Positions 1-8,615 are shown, counted from the first letter of the stretch. The stretch is 64,000 nt of DNA from Haloplasma contractile SSD-17B (GCF_000215935.2 NZ_AFNU02000002.1:186001-250000); one strand, 5' to 3'. Notes: a model not told the origin generated them from the sequence alone. Numbers and translations: made by a program.

Positions 1-2
1 GG

Positions 3-284
3 ATTGTCTTAAAATCAATATGGATTAAAAAATATGTAATACTGCATACGATCATGTTCTTATTAATGGGATGGAGTATACTTGTTATTGGACCGGGTAA
101 TATATATGATCTTCTTGGTGGATTAAACGGATTTGTTTTTTTACTAGCAGGTGGATTATCCTATAGTATTGGTGTCATATTCTTTTTATTTCCACTATTT
201 AAATTCCATCATGCGATCTGGCATCTATTCGTTTTATTTGGTGCCATATTACATATGTTCGCTGTATTGTTATATATTTTATAA
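3..284 (+). CDS. Hemolysin III / TrhA family membrane protein, C-terminal part (5' end outside window)
   Basis: The open frame runs in from the window edge, so the N-terminus is missing. The visible 93 residues are strongly hydrophobic and form about three membrane segments. They carry the family signature LLAGGLSYSIGVIFF followed by HHAIWHLFVLFGAILHM, where the His residues of the HAIWHLFV motif are the conserved metal-site residues of the PAQR/HlyIII superfamily. TrhA-type proteins are seven-helix membrane proteins linked to membrane-energetics homeostasis; actual hemolysis is not implied. A hairpin terminator follows immediately. Family assignment is confident; function beyond family is inference. 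Confidence 0.88.
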   Translation: MVLKSIWIKKYVILHTIMFLLMGWSILVIGPGNIYDLLGGLNGFVFLLAGGLSYSIGVIFFLFPLFKFHHAIWHLFVLFGAILHMFAVLLYIL

Positions 285-288
285 AATT

Positions 289-313
289 AAAAGCCCTTTC
301 CGGGCTTTTTTTA
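289..313 (+). terminator. Rho-independent terminator after the hemolysin III gene
   Basis: AAAGCCC and GGGCTTT form a 7-bp stem with a 5-nt loop, followed by a T-run. It begins within five bases of the stop codon. Confidence 0.85.
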
Positions 314-382
314 TATTACGCTTATAATATTTCTCTCAATTACAAAAAATAATATGATTAATAAATTAAAAGGGGATTTCAT

Positions 383-679
383 ATGGATAAAGACATCTGT
401 CAACTTTGTACGCGTAAAGAATTGCTACTAACCAAACACCATCTTGTTCCAAAAGAAGAAGGCGGAACACATTCAGAAATCGCACTTCTCTGTATTCCCT
501 GTCATAGAACAATACATTCTTTTTATTCAAATAAAGAATTAGCCCTACACTTAAATACCCTTGATTTATTAAAAGATGATCCTAAGATTAATAAATATCT
601 AAGATGGATTAAAAAACAGCCTCTTAAATCGAAAATTAGGATTCGTTCTCCTCATCATCGAAATAAGAGACGTCACTAA
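383..679 (+). CDS. Small HNH endonuclease family protein
   Basis: A 98-residue protein with a treble-clef HNH core. C6/C9 and C37/C40 form two Cys pairs that would bind structural zinc, H19-H20 sit in TKHHLVPKEEGG, and H41/H45 lie in CHRTIHSF. The C-terminal 35 residues are very basic (KIRIRSPHHRNKRRH) and could bind nucleic acid. The start is supported by AGGGGAT about 6 bases upstream of the ATG. It stands alone between a terminator and a convergent M23 peptidase gene. Related proteins occur as stand-alone chromosomal genes in Bacilli. The substrate is unknown, and no restriction or phage partner is nearby. Confidence 0.8.
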   Translation: MDKDICQLCTRKELLLTKHHLVPKEEGGTHSEIALLCIPCHRTIHSFYSNKELALHLNTLDLLKDDPKINKYLRWIKKQPLKSKIRIRSPHHRNKRRH

Positions 680-684
680 TAATT

Positions 685-1671
685 CTATTTTAATGATACT
701 CTTTCCCATTTATTAATATAGTGATACGGATTGAAGCTCCACTCTTTTCTACCATCAAATTTATAAAAACCAAAGTGAAGATGCGGAGGAAACTTTCCAC
801 TCGTTCCTTCCTTTCCATATCCTGTAGAGCCTACATAGCCAATTACCTGTCCAGGTTCAACAATGTCTCCTTCTTCCAAACCTTTTGCATATCCATTCAA
901 ATGTGCATAATATTCATAAGTATTATACATGTCCCGAATTCCAAGACGATAGCCCCCGAATTCATTCCAACCAATGATTTCAACAACTCCATATGCAGTT
1001 GATACAACTGGTGTTCCATAATGTGAGAAAATATCGACACCTTCATGGATACGATAGCCTCCCCAAGACCTACCAGTTCCGTAATTGTTTGTATAATCAC
1101 CGGCATAATGTTTAGGAATTGGAAATACACGTTTCCCTAATTCAACTGTATCATATTGTTCAAATAATTTTGCAATTGTAAAAATAATGTTTACCCCTTT
1201 TTCTACTTTATAATAGTTTAAAAGTGCTGCTTCGATTTCTTTTTTACCTTTACCATATGAGGATATATAATTAAGCATTGCTTGAAGACGGTCATAGGTA
1301 TTTAAACGTTCAGCTAGACCATCTCCATCTCCATCTACACCCATACCCTGAAATAAATAAATAGTGTCTAAGTTTTGATCATCTTCACGAGGATTTGCAT
1401 AACCACTCCATAAAACAGGATCAAAACAAATCGATATGATTTCTTCGTCTTTCTTACAATACTTTCGATAATTTTTTGTGTTTCTTTCGTATTGATCAAT
1501 GGCTCCGATTATGTACCATGGTATGTCTGTATACCTAGCATACTGTTTATAAATATACATCCTTTCAGGTACTTGATTGTCATCCTTTTTTGCTGCATTC
1601 ACACCTGTTGTAATTGTGCATATAGAAATAGGGAACACTAATAGTAATACTAATAATTTTTTTATTTTCAT
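685..1671 (-). CDS. Exported M23 (LytM-type) metallopeptidase with N-terminal lysozyme-like region
   Basis: A 328-residue protein with a cleavable-looking signal peptide (residues 1-26, ending VNA). Residues about 35-160 resemble the catalytically dead lysozyme/transglycosylase-like module seen N-terminal to M23 domains in Bacillus (KQYARYTDIPWYIIGAIDQYER). Residues about 185-325 are the M23 domain. Zinc ligands are H209 and D213 (HEGVD) and H299 (HLH), with H257 and H297 as the other catalytic histidines, so the enzyme should be active. The expected role is cleavage of peptidoglycan stem-peptide cross-links outside the membrane. The start is supported by GGAGTGAG upstream. It is convergent with the HNH gene, with only five bases between stops. 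Confidence 0.9.
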   Translation of the reverse strand: MKIKKLLVLLLVFPISICTITTGVNAAKKDDNQVPERMYIYKQYARYTDIPWYIIGAIDQYERNTKNYRKYCKKDEEIISICFDPVLWSGYANPREDDQNLDTIYLFQGMGVDGDGDGLAERLNTYDRLQAMLNYISSYGKGKKEIEAALLNYYKVEKGVNIIFTIAKLFEQYDTVELGKRVFPIPKHYAGDYTNNYGTGRSWGGYRIHEGVDIFSHYGTPVVSTAYGVVEIIGWNEFGGYRLGIRDMYNTYEYYAHLNGYAKGLEEGDIVEPGQVIGYVGSTGYGKEGTSGKFPPHLHFGFYKFDGRKEWSFNPYHYINKWERVSLK

Positions 1672-1810
1672 ATCATATTCTCACTCCATAAACCTTTTTT
1701 AATACTATTCTCTAATTTATTGTTTGAAAAATAGATAATTTTATAGCATAATTTTTGGTTTGGAAATTAATACTTATTTTTTTATGCTGATATTTTTAAA
1801 ATACCTATAA

Positions 1811-1846
1811 AAAATTAAAAAGCACACCACTTTTTGGGTGCGCTTT
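1811..1846 (-). terminator. Terminator of the YjcZ-like gene
   Basis: On the minus strand AAGCGCACC pairs with GGTGTGCTT (one G-T pair), followed by a T-rich tract. Confidence 0.75.
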
Positions 1847-1853
1847 CTATCTT

Positions 1854-1964
1854 TTACTTTATACATCCATTAGAAACTGCTGCAATAACAATTAAAATAA
1901 ATAATACTAGAACAATGGCATATGAATTCCCATACTCACTTCTTGGTCTACAATTATAATCCAC
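1854..1964 (-). CDS. YjcZ-type mini membrane protein (36 aa, GTG start)
   Basis: A 36-codon gene starting with GTG, 7 bases after a full AGGAGG. The product has a short polar N-terminus (VDYNCRPRSEYGNSYAIV) followed by one membrane helix (LVLFILIVIAAV) and a short tail ending NGCIK. This organisation of polar head, YG-type residues and a single VLFILLVI helix is that of the YjcZ family, which is annotated in Bacillus as sporulation-associated and is common in tiny membrane proteins of Firmicutes. A terminator follows directly. Coding status rests on the strong ribosome site, the terminator and the family-like helix; function is unknown. Confidence 0.75.
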   Translation of the reverse strand: MDYNCRPRSEYGNSYAIVLVLFILIVIAAVSNGCIK

Positions 1965-2092
1965 AACATTACCTCCTTATAAGTTTCTAGAATTAACCCA
2001 TAAGTTATTAATACTTACTCTCATTTTACAATATGTAAATAGTAGGACAAATGTACCAGGTTTGGCAAAATTAATTTTTATAGTAATGTTGT

Positions 2093-3220
2093 TTAGAATG
2101 GCCTCTGACTATTTCCTCTCATATCAATTTCAATAAGTTTTTCAATTGAGTTATTTCGTATTCCAACCAAATAACGACTCATGTTACATACCTTACAACT
2201 ATGATTTGGTATTATTTTTATTTGATCACCTACCACCAAATTCGTCATGTTATTTGCTTTTATTACACCTACTTCTTCTGATAAGTTGACAATCTCAAGT
2301 TCAGGATGATCGACAACATACCCAAATCCATTTATATTTTTATTACCATGCGCTCCCTTGTCAAGACCTAATGTTTTGCTTCCACAATCAATTATAAACG
2401 TATCGTTTTCTTTCTTGGATATAATTGTACAAAGCACGGTCAATGCACAATCCGTAAGAGACACGACACCTAGAGATACTTGAATCATATCATTAAACAC
2501 ATAATTACCAGGTCTTAAGGCATTATAAAAATCTGATTTTAAATCCTCTTTGAATGTTGGAGTAGAGCCTGTTGCAATCAATTCTGGTTCTATACCGTAC
2601 GCTCTTAGCGCTTTTACGGCTCTTTTCATTGTTTCATGAACAGACTTAGCAATTGTTATTACACTACTATATCGGTCTTCCTTGTATACCTGTCCTGGAT
2701 GTGTTGTAATCCCTCTAAACGTTAGCGATTTAAAATTAATTTTTATATAATTTACTACTGGGACGATGTCACTTGGTGAAATTCCAAAACGATTTAATCC
2801 AGTATTTATTATAATCACGTAATGCATAACTATATTTTTTTTGCAAAAATAGTCATTATAAAATTTAGCTGTCTCTAATGAATCTATACTTAATGTGATC
2901 CTAATACGTTTCGAACAGTCCTGTATTAAATGCATATTTTTCTTCCCTAAGAAAGGGTATGCTAATGTTACATTCTTTTTTAGTTTACTAATACGAACTG
3001 CTTCATCCACAGTACCAACCAAGAACTCATTTACACCCATAAGCACTTGCATTTTTGCTATATCAGACGATTTATGGGTTTTAATCATCGGTATTAATTC
3101 TATACTTGCTTGATCACATAACTGCTGATACTGCTTCAGATTTCTCTCTAGTATAACTAAATCAACTAATAATGCTGGCGTTCGTAGTTCACTAACATTA
3201 CCTAAGTTCATAAACATCAT
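2093..3220 (-). CDS. D-threonine aldolase / D-serine dehydratase-like PLP enzyme (alanine racemase-type fold)
   Basis: A 375-residue fold-type III PLP enzyme of the D-threonine aldolase/DSD1-like group. The N-terminal TIM barrel starts with the conserved TPALLVDL and carries the probable Schiff-base lysine K47 in MIKTHKS. The C-terminal domain holds PNHSC (H340 and C342), the zinc site typical of this group. It probably acts on D-beta-hydroxy-amino acids (D-Thr to Gly plus acetaldehyde, or D-Ser to pyruvate); the two activities cannot be told apart from sequence. The second ATG pair (MMFM) leaves a few residues of uncertainty in the start. It is a single gene with no neighbouring pathway genes and belongs in the cytoplasm. 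Confidence 0.85.
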   Translation of the reverse strand: MMFMNLGNVSELRTPALLVDLVILERNLKQYQQLCDQASIELIPMIKTHKSSDIAKMQVLMGVNEFLVGTVDEAVRISKLKKNVTLAYPFLGKKNMHLIQDCSKRIRITLSIDSLETAKFYNDYFCKKNIVMHYVIIINTGLNRFGISPSDIVPVVNYIKINFKSLTFRGITTHPGQVYKEDRYSSVITIAKSVHETMKRAVKALRAYGIEPELIATGSTPTFKEDLKSDFYNALRPGNYVFNDMIQVSLGVVSLTDCALTVLCTIISKKENDTFIIDCGSKTLGLDKGAHGNKNINGFGYVVDHPELEIVNLSEEVGVIKANNMTNLVVGDQIKIIPNHSCKVCNMSRYLVGIRNNSIEKLIEIDMRGNSQRPF

Positions 3221-3311
3221 TTCCCTTATTAATAGTAATTGTGATACTCATATATATTTTAAAGTTAACTTCAGGTTATCTAACGATTCTTTGCTCGTCA
3301 TTTATTTATAT

Positions 3312-3348
3312 AAAAAAACGGAAGAGTTTATTCCTTCTTCCGATGTTT
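3312..3348 (-). terminator. Terminator originally serving dgkB
   Basis: On the minus strand CGGAAGA and TCTTCCG form a 7-bp stem followed by seven Ts. It now lies beyond the inserted 192-bp element, about 250 bases after the dgkB stop. Confidence 0.85.
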
Positions 3349-3405
3349 TTTAACCAAGCTATATTATGTTATACTCACCTGTACAAGAATTAAATTCTTA
3401 TCCTT

Positions 3406-3613
3406 TTTCTGAACGCTCTGATAGTGAAACGCGTTGTTATTAAAAGACAAATAAACAGAGCGTCTGTTCTTCATAGTAAGAGTTTAGAAAAATTAGTAAA
3501 GCATTTATGACAGATTTTTCACTTTAAACACGATTAATTTATGCATTTTTTATAAAAAATTGAAAGTAAATGTGTCCTATAGTAACATGAACAGCTAACA
3601 GAGCCTTTCTGAA
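3406..3613. mobile_element. MITE-like element, copy A, with 8-bp target duplications
   Basis: The element spans 3414-3605 (192 bp) and is flanked on both sides by TTTCTGAA (3406-3413 and 3606-3613), a perfect 8-bp target duplication. Its ends are inverted: the left end reads CGCTCTGATAG and the right end, reverse-complemented, GGCTCTGTTAG. A third inverted copy of the end motif (CAGAGCG, 3456-3462) can pair with the left end to form a subterminal hairpin. There is no open frame of note, so it is non-autonomous. A second copy lies at 12452-12642. The insertion sits in the last codons of dgkB and supplies its present stop codon. 8-bp duplications are made by several DDE families (for example ISL3, IS256, IS1595); the parent is not in the window. 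Confidence 0.85.
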
Positions 3614-4512
3614 AAGTGTTTATTATCCGTTCTAGGAACGTATATTTCTAGATGTCTCTTCAAATTTTTAAACTCACCTTTTAGCATACCTCCATATTCA
3701 CCATCTAAGTTCAGCTTAACATCTCGTTCTACTGAAATACTTATACTATTAGCCTTGAGGTATTTAATCTTAGCATGTTTTAGATGTTTGCCACTTAGTG
3801 TCTGAATACCTAACCCTAATAGCTTAGGAAGAATCATCTTTTCTATAATGATGAGGTCAAATTGACCATCATCTAATTTTGACTTAGAGGCAAGACGTTC
3901 AAAACCACCCACTGAATTTGTATTGCATACTAAAAATAAAACAATGTCCCCATCATAAACATGGCCATCATATTCAATATGTGCATTCATTGGAGTCATA
4001 AACGGTAACTTTCTTATTCCTCTAAAATAATAAGCAAGCGAACCTAAAACCGTTTTTAATTTGCTAGGCACCTCGTAAGTAACCTCTGACAATGCACCAC
4101 CGGCTGCTATATTCACAAAGTACTTATCATCTGCTTTTCCTATATCTAGTTCTCGACTAAAACCATTTACTATAATATCGCAAGCAGCTTTTACATTTCT
4201 TGGTATTTCTAGTGCTCTGGCAAAATCATTAGTAGTACCTGACGGTATTAATCCTAATCTAGGACGGTATTCCTTCTCAGCTAGCCCATTTACAACTTCA
4301 AAGATCGTACCGTCTCCACCAGCTGCAATTACTAAATCATAACGTTGTTTTACCGCCGTCTCTGCAGCATGTTTTGCACACCCTGGCCCTTTTGTAGCAT
4401 GTACACTTGCCTCATATCCCGCATCTTCTAAACGCTCTAGTATATAAGGTAACCGTTTTTTGATTAACTCTTTACCCGATGTTGGATTATAAATCAAACG
4501 CGCTCTTTTCAT
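3595..4512 (-). CDS. dgkB: Diacylglycerol kinase DgkB, C-terminus altered by element insertion
   Basis: A 305-residue soluble lipid kinase close to Bacillus DgkB along its whole length. The N-terminus is KRARLIYNPTSGKE, the nucleotide-binding GGDGT lies at residues 65-69 (AAGGDGTIFEVVNGL), followed by PSGTTNDFARAL, VPSKLKTVLGSLAYY, VGGFERLASKSKLDDGQFDL and LNLDGEYGGML. It phosphorylates diacylglycerol to phosphatidic acid, recycling diacylglycerol from lipoteichoic acid synthesis at the membrane. GGGGA precedes the ATG. The last residues RLC and the stop codon are encoded by the end of an inserted 192-bp element. Removing the element and one target copy restores a frame ending in KG and then TAA, so the enzyme should remain functional. 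Confidence 0.93.
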   Translation of the reverse strand: MKRARLIYNPTSGKELIKKRLPYILERLEDAGYEASVHATKGPGCAKHAAETAVKQRYDLVIAAGGDGTIFEVVNGLAEKEYRPRLGLIPSGTTNDFARALEIPRNVKAACDIIVNGFSRELDIGKADDKYFVNIAAGGALSEVTYEVPSKLKTVLGSLAYYFRGIRKLPFMTPMNAHIEYDGHVYDGDIVLFLVCNTNSVGGFERLASKSKLDDGQFDLIIIEKMILPKLLGLGIQTLSGKHLKHAKIKYLKANSISISVERDVKLNLDGEYGGMLKGEFKNLKRHLEIYVPRTDNKHFSERLC

Positions 4513-4750
4513 TTCATATTCCCCTACCTTAACGTTATACTACTACAATTATTAGTGTTGATTTTATTATAAAATAATCTACTTTAAGTTGTTCAAAATT
4601 ACTGACTATAGAGAGATAAATTCACAATTTATTCGGTAAAATTATGTTTTTATCTATATATATTATAAACTATTTAATTGTTAATTTCTACCTTTTAATT
4701 ATTCTATTCTATATATATTATGGATTCTGAAAAATAAGATTATGTCAAAT

Positions 4751-4777
4751 AAAAAAAGGCCAATAAAAATTGACCTT
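4751..4777 (-). terminator. Terminator after the small zinc-ribbon gene
   Basis: On the minus strand AAGGTCAA pairs with TTGGCCTT (one G-T pair), followed by seven Ts. Confidence 0.8.
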
Positions 4778-4782
4778 CATAC

Positions 4783-5001
4783 TCATTTACTTTTGCTTCG
4801 AGTTCTTTTTCTAAACTTACTACATCCACAATTCTTGACGATTTTATAAACTAAACTTGGCTCGTTGACCTCAATGGTTTTTCCACAATCACATTCACAT
4901 AAGTAATGACTACTCTCATGCTTACTTATACTAGATGATTTTTTTTGTCCTACGTATTCAACAACTTTTAAATCTCCAAATGTTTCTCCGGCTGAAATCA
5001 T
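4783..5001 (-). CDS. Small Cys-rich zinc-ribbon-like protein (72 aa)
   Basis: The start is set at the ATG at 5001 because AGGAG lies 8 bases upstream; an upstream in-frame TTG has no ribosome site. Residues 1-60 read as the small domain found at the N-terminus of many phage-type AP2/HNH proteins: GETFGDLKVVEYVG, then C35-x-C37-x-C39 (LCECDCGK) and C58-G-C60. These five cysteines probably bind zinc. The tail is strongly basic (KFRKRTRSKSK), suggesting nucleic acid binding. No phage genes surround it, so it is a stand-alone remnant or a host-adapted version. Function is unknown. Confidence 0.65.
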   Translation of the reverse strand: MISAGETFGDLKVVEYVGQKKSSSISKHESSHYLCECDCGKTIEVNEPSLVYKIVKNCGCSKFRKRTRSKSK

Positions 5002-5137
5002 GTAATCAACTCCTGAACATATTATATGCAAAGGAGTTTAAGTTATACGAACGATCTGTTTACAAATATTTCTACTTCACAGCGTCTTTACTTATTACGA
5101 TAAGAATCGGTGTCTTTGTAGCCCAGCCCATTAAGTT

Positions 5138-5917
5138 CTAAGCAGTATTGGGATACTTCATAAAGTTCAACGTTATTTTATTGAACCGTTTAGGTTGGTC
5201 GATATTACAAACATGCCCACTGTCTTTAATGCAAGCTAGCTTTAATTCTGATTGTTTCTTAACCAATTCTTTAATCGATGTTAGAAAGAGATGGTCCTCT
5301 TCCCCCATTACGAAGAGTGTCGGTACACCTTTTGAGTCTAGTTGTAGATTACGCAAGTATGGATTTAATGATTTCGTTAAAGTAAACCAGCGAATAAATT
5401 GCTTTTGACACATGCGTTTAGCTTGTTCTACAAATGCATGCCTTGATTCGTTATGTGCCTGCTTAGGCATTATAATCCAAGCAAATAATTTATACAGCCA
5501 GATATATGGTAAAATATATTTAAAAAGATGACCTAAAGCAATCAAAAACTTAGTACGTATATCGAGTTGGATGACTGCGCCACCTAATATCATAGATTGT
5601 ACGCGATCTGAGTGATAACGAGTGATCGTTTGAACAACAATAGTACCTAGTGAGATGCCGACAAAATGACTTTTCTCTATTTCAAGATGGTTTAATACCT
5701 CGACTACATCTTCGGATACCTGTACAAACGTATCTCCTTTTTTCCAACCTACCTTTTCAGAGCCCCCATGACCACGCAAGTCAATGCATAGGACATTAAA
5801 GTCCTTTCGATAGGTTTTAATTTGCTTATACCATATAATAGAGCTTCCACCTGCGCCATGGATAAGCGTTACCCACTCATTAGAATGTTCATTTTTGTAT
5901 ACGCTATAGTGTAACAT
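5138..5917 (-). CDS. Alpha/beta hydrolase
   Basis: With the start set at the ATG at 5917 (GAGGG lies 5 bases upstream; a more upstream ATG at 5938 has none) the protein has 259 residues. The oxyanion-hole motif HGAGGSS is at about residue 20, the nucleophile elbow GISLG carries S89, the acid is D208 in MGEEDHLF and the base is H235 in DSGHVCNID. A helical lid rich in aromatic residues lies between about 115 and 175. This is a complete alpha/beta-hydrolase catalytic set of the esterase/epoxide-hydrolase-like type; the substrate is unknown. It is a single cytoplasmic gene with no signal peptide. Confidence 0.85.
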   Translation of the reverse strand: MLHYSVYKNEHSNEWVTLIHGAGGSSIIWYKQIKTYRKDFNVLCIDLRGHGGSEKVGWKKGDTFVQVSEDVVEVLNHLEIEKSHFVGISLGTIVVQTITRYHSDRVQSMILGGAVIQLDIRTKFLIALGHLFKYILPYIWLYKLFAWIIMPKQAHNESRHAFVEQAKRMCQKQFIRWFTLTKSLNPYLRNLQLDSKGVPTLFVMGEEDHLFLTSIKELVKKQSELKLACIKDSGHVCNIDQPKRFNKITLNFMKYPNTA

Positions 5918-6205
5918 CATATCCCTCACATTCTTCATAGTATTTATACATTAGTACGTTTAGTAATAAACTTATATAAAGCTAATCAATAGCATTAATA
6001 TGACTGGTTACCTACTTATATTTTTATACAATTAAACTATAACTCTAAATTGCCTTTATGTCAATGCATATAACTAAGTTGAATTACTATGCTATTCATT
6101 TTTATACATTTCAACTAATTTTTAGACTCTCTACTATATTCGGTAAAAAATATGGTAAAATATGATATACTAATTAAAGAGAATATAACTGGAAGGAGCT
6201 TTTTA

Positions 6206-7450
6206 ATGACCCAAAATAAGTTAGAAAAATATGCACGACTATTAGTAAAGACAGGTATTAATATCCAAAAAGGACAAACACTTGTAATTAATTCTCCTAT
6301 TGAAACTGCTGAGTTTGCTAGAATGATTGCTGAACACGCATACGATGTAGGAGCAAGGGAAGTTGTAATGCGATGGTCAGATGAATTATCAACTAAGATG
6401 AAGTACTTACACGCTGACGATGAAGTATTTGATGAATTTCCTGATTGGGCAAAGGAATTCTCGTTATCATATTCCAGAAAGGGAGCTGCTTTTCTAAGCA
6501 TATCTGCCTCTGATCCTGAGTTGATGAAGGATGTAGATCCAAATAGAATGGCTAGACAGCAGAAAGTAGCTAGCAGCGCATTAAAAGAGTACCGTGAGCG
6601 TATGATGTCTAACAAAAACACATGGTGTATTGCATCTGTTCCTACTGCTGCATGGGCTAAGAAAGTTTTTCCAGATGTTAGTGAGGATGAGGCGGTTGAA
6701 CGATTATGGGATGCGATCTTTAAAGCAATCCGCGTTGACAAAGAGAACCCTGTTGCCGCATGGGAAGAACATAAAAGGAACTTAAAAAATAGTATGGAAT
6801 TCTTAAATAATCATAATTTAAAGTCACTTCAATTCAGAAACGACCTAGGAACTGACTTAGAGGTTGAACTACCTGAGGGTTACTTGTTCGTGGGTGGTTC
6901 TGAATTTACTCCTAAGGATAGTGAATTCCCAGAGACAGAATTTATTGCAAATATGCCTACCGAAGAAGTATTTTCAATGCCAAAGAAGACAGGTGTTAAT
7001 GGAATTGTTTATAGTTCAAAACCATTAAATTATAGAGGAACCTTAATTGATCAGTTTTCGCTAACATTTAAAAACGGTGAAGTAGTAGACTATAGCGCAG
7101 AGATTGGTTATGAATCACTTAAAAGTTTAATTGAAACTGATGAAGGTTCACGTTACTTAGGTGAAGTTGCACTTGTTCCATATGATTCTCCAATATCTAA
7201 ATCTGGAGTACTATTTTATAACACACTATACGATGAAAATGCATCATGTCATCTTGCAATTGGTAAAGCCTATCCTGTTTGTATAAAAGGTGGAGAGAAC
7301 ATGACAAGTGAGGAATTAGAACAGCACGGTGTTAATGAATCGATTACACATGTTGATTTCATGTTTGGGACAAAGGATTTACAAATTACCGGTGTTACAC
7401 ACGATGGTGAAGAAATTGTGATCTTTAAAGATGGTAATTTTGCTTATTAA
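6206..7450 (+). CDS. Aminopeptidase, family M29 (AmpS/PepS type)
   Basis: The ATG at 6206 is chosen because GGAAGGAG lies just upstream; it gives 414 residues, the usual M29 length. The predicted dinuclear metal ligands are E253 (PTEEVF), E320 (LGEVALVP), H349 (ASCHLAIG) and H382/D384 (THVDFMFG), matching the spacing in thermophilic AmpT and AmpS. The enzyme removes N-terminal residues from peptides in the cytoplasm and would use the products of the Opp peptide importer encoded further along. It is transcribed alone and convergent with the C26 amidohydrolase gene, with a shared terminator. Confidence 0.93.
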   Translation: MTQNKLEKYARLLVKTGINIQKGQTLVINSPIETAEFARMIAEHAYDVGAREVVMRWSDELSTKMKYLHADDEVFDEFPDWAKEFSLSYSRKGAAFLSISASDPELMKDVDPNRMARQQKVASSALKEYRERMMSNKNTWCIASVPTAAWAKKVFPDVSEDEAVERLWDAIFKAIRVDKENPVAAWEEHKRNLKNSMEFLNNHNLKSLQFRNDLGTDLEVELPEGYLFVGGSEFTPKDSEFPETEFIANMPTEEVFSMPKKTGVNGIVYSSKPLNYRGTLIDQFSLTFKNGEVVDYSAEIGYESLKSLIETDEGSRYLGEVALVPYDSPISKSGVLFYNTLYDENASCHLAIGKAYPVCIKGGENMTSEELEQHGVNESITHVDFMFGTKDLQITGVTHDGEEIVIFKDGNFAY

Positions 7451-7458
7451 ATAATAAA

Positions 7459-7508
7459 CAAAAAACACGTTAATCAGTTTTATCTAACTGATTAACGTGT
7501 TTTTTATT
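7459..7508. terminator. Bidirectional terminator between convergent genes
   Basis: A perfect 20-bp stem (AAAAAACACGTTAATCAGTT and its complement) with a 6-nt loop is flanked by A and T runs, so it works in both directions. Confidence 0.9.
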
Positions 7509-7515
7509 TACATGA

Positions 7516-8238
7516 TTACTTACATGCCTCTACAAAGCGTTTAAATAGGTTTAAATGTTTTTCATAATAATCCACCATCTTCTCAGGGTGCCACTGGACT
7601 CCTACTACATAGGTGTCTACAGTACTTTCAATTGCCTCTATTACACCATCACTAGATCTTGCTACGCACTCTAACCCATTCCCTAACTTGTCAATAACTT
7701 GATGATGAAAACTATTTGTACTTAACATATTCCCTTCACAGATTGAATGTAGAATTGTGTTCTCTTTAATCTTTATATCGTGTATTGGTAAATGATAAGC
7801 TAGCTCCGTTTTATCCTGTTCATGATTTATTGACCCGTCCCAATCCGGATCATATGAAATATCTTGATGAATAGTTCCACCATATGCTACATTTAATACT
7901 TGATGACCTCTACAAATTGCAAATATGGGTAGACCATGCTTTCTAGCGGTTTCAATTACAGCTAAGTCAAATAAATCTTGTTCTTCATTTATTCTTCCGT
8001 TTAATGGTTTAATCTCCTGATTAAAGAACTTAGGATGTAAATCGATACCTCCCGGTAATAATAATCCGTCTAATTTGCTTACTACTGGCTCAATTACCGA
8101 TTGATCATTAATTAACGGTAATAATATAGGGGCACCACCCGCTTTATGAATAGAATTAACATAATCATAATAAATAGCTGAATGAATCTTACCCTTAAAG
8201 TCTTTATTACTTGTTAAAATACCAATTAACGGCTTCAT
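7516..8238 (-). CDS. Class I glutamine amidotransferase-like hydrolase (peptidase C26, PuuD-like)
   Basis: The ATG at 8238 has GGGAGG 8 bases upstream; an in-frame ATG 21 bases earlier lacks a site. The 240-residue protein has the glutaminase fold with nucleophile C109 in FAICRGHQVLN and H217/E219 in GVQWHPEK, a full catalytic triad. The LLPGGIDLHPKFF and NSFHHQVI segments are typical of the gamma-glutamyl-GABA hydrolase (PuuD/YvdE) group, which releases glutamate from gamma-glutamyl compounds. The physiological substrate is inferred only; no putrescine genes are nearby. A membrane gamma-glutamyl transferase is encoded at 43959-45860. Confidence 0.88.
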   Translation of the reverse strand: MKPLIGILTSNKDFKGKIHSAIYYDYVNSIHKAGGAPILLPLINDQSVIEPVVSKLDGLLLPGGIDLHPKFFNQEIKPLNGRINEEQDLFDLAVIETARKHGLPIFAICRGHQVLNVAYGGTIHQDISYDPDWDGSINHEQDKTELAYHLPIHDIKIKENTILHSICEGNMLSTNSFHHQVIDKLGNGLECVARSSDGVIEAIESTVDTYVVGVQWHPEKMVDYYEKHLNLFKRFVEACK

Positions 8239-8615
8239 ACAAAAAACCTCCCTTTTCATTCTATAGATCTAACCATACAAACATATTCCTATTAATTACT
8301 ATATGCACCTACAAAAAGGTTGAACCATATAGACAGTCAGATATTTTGTGCTTATAATTATTACTATATTTATGAAATAAATTGTTTTAGCTAATTCTTA
8401 TTTGTTCATTAATACAACCCTATTTCAACTATTATATTAGTGGTAGCAATCCAATCATTCTATTGCACACCTGTAACATACTGTTTAAAATGGTTGGTCT
8501 AAGTAAATTTCTAAACAAAGACTAGGCGTGAATTCACAAACATTTCCTCGAAGCATAATCTCTATATTTTTTATAATTTCAACTATCTAAACTTTTTCTT
8601 CTTGTTATCTTTTAT
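8239..8615 (-). other. Intergenic region without a recognisable gene
   Basis: About 375 bases, very AT-rich. It holds the upstream region of the C26 gene on the minus strand. One minus-strand stretch stays open for roughly 30 codons around 8500-8580 (NIEIMLRGNVCEFTPSL) but has no start, no ribosome site and stops soon after, so at most it is the trace of a lost gene. Confidence 0.4.

Noticed and set aside
3414-3605. Structured small RNA gene instead of a mobile element
   Set aside because: The two copies share structure, which first suggested an ncRNA family. The perfect 8-bp target duplications and inverted ends fit insertion much better.
6115-6741. 208-codon minus-strand open frame over the M29 aminopeptidase gene
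   Set aside because: It is antisense to a well-supported enzyme gene, with no ribosome site and no recognisable domain.
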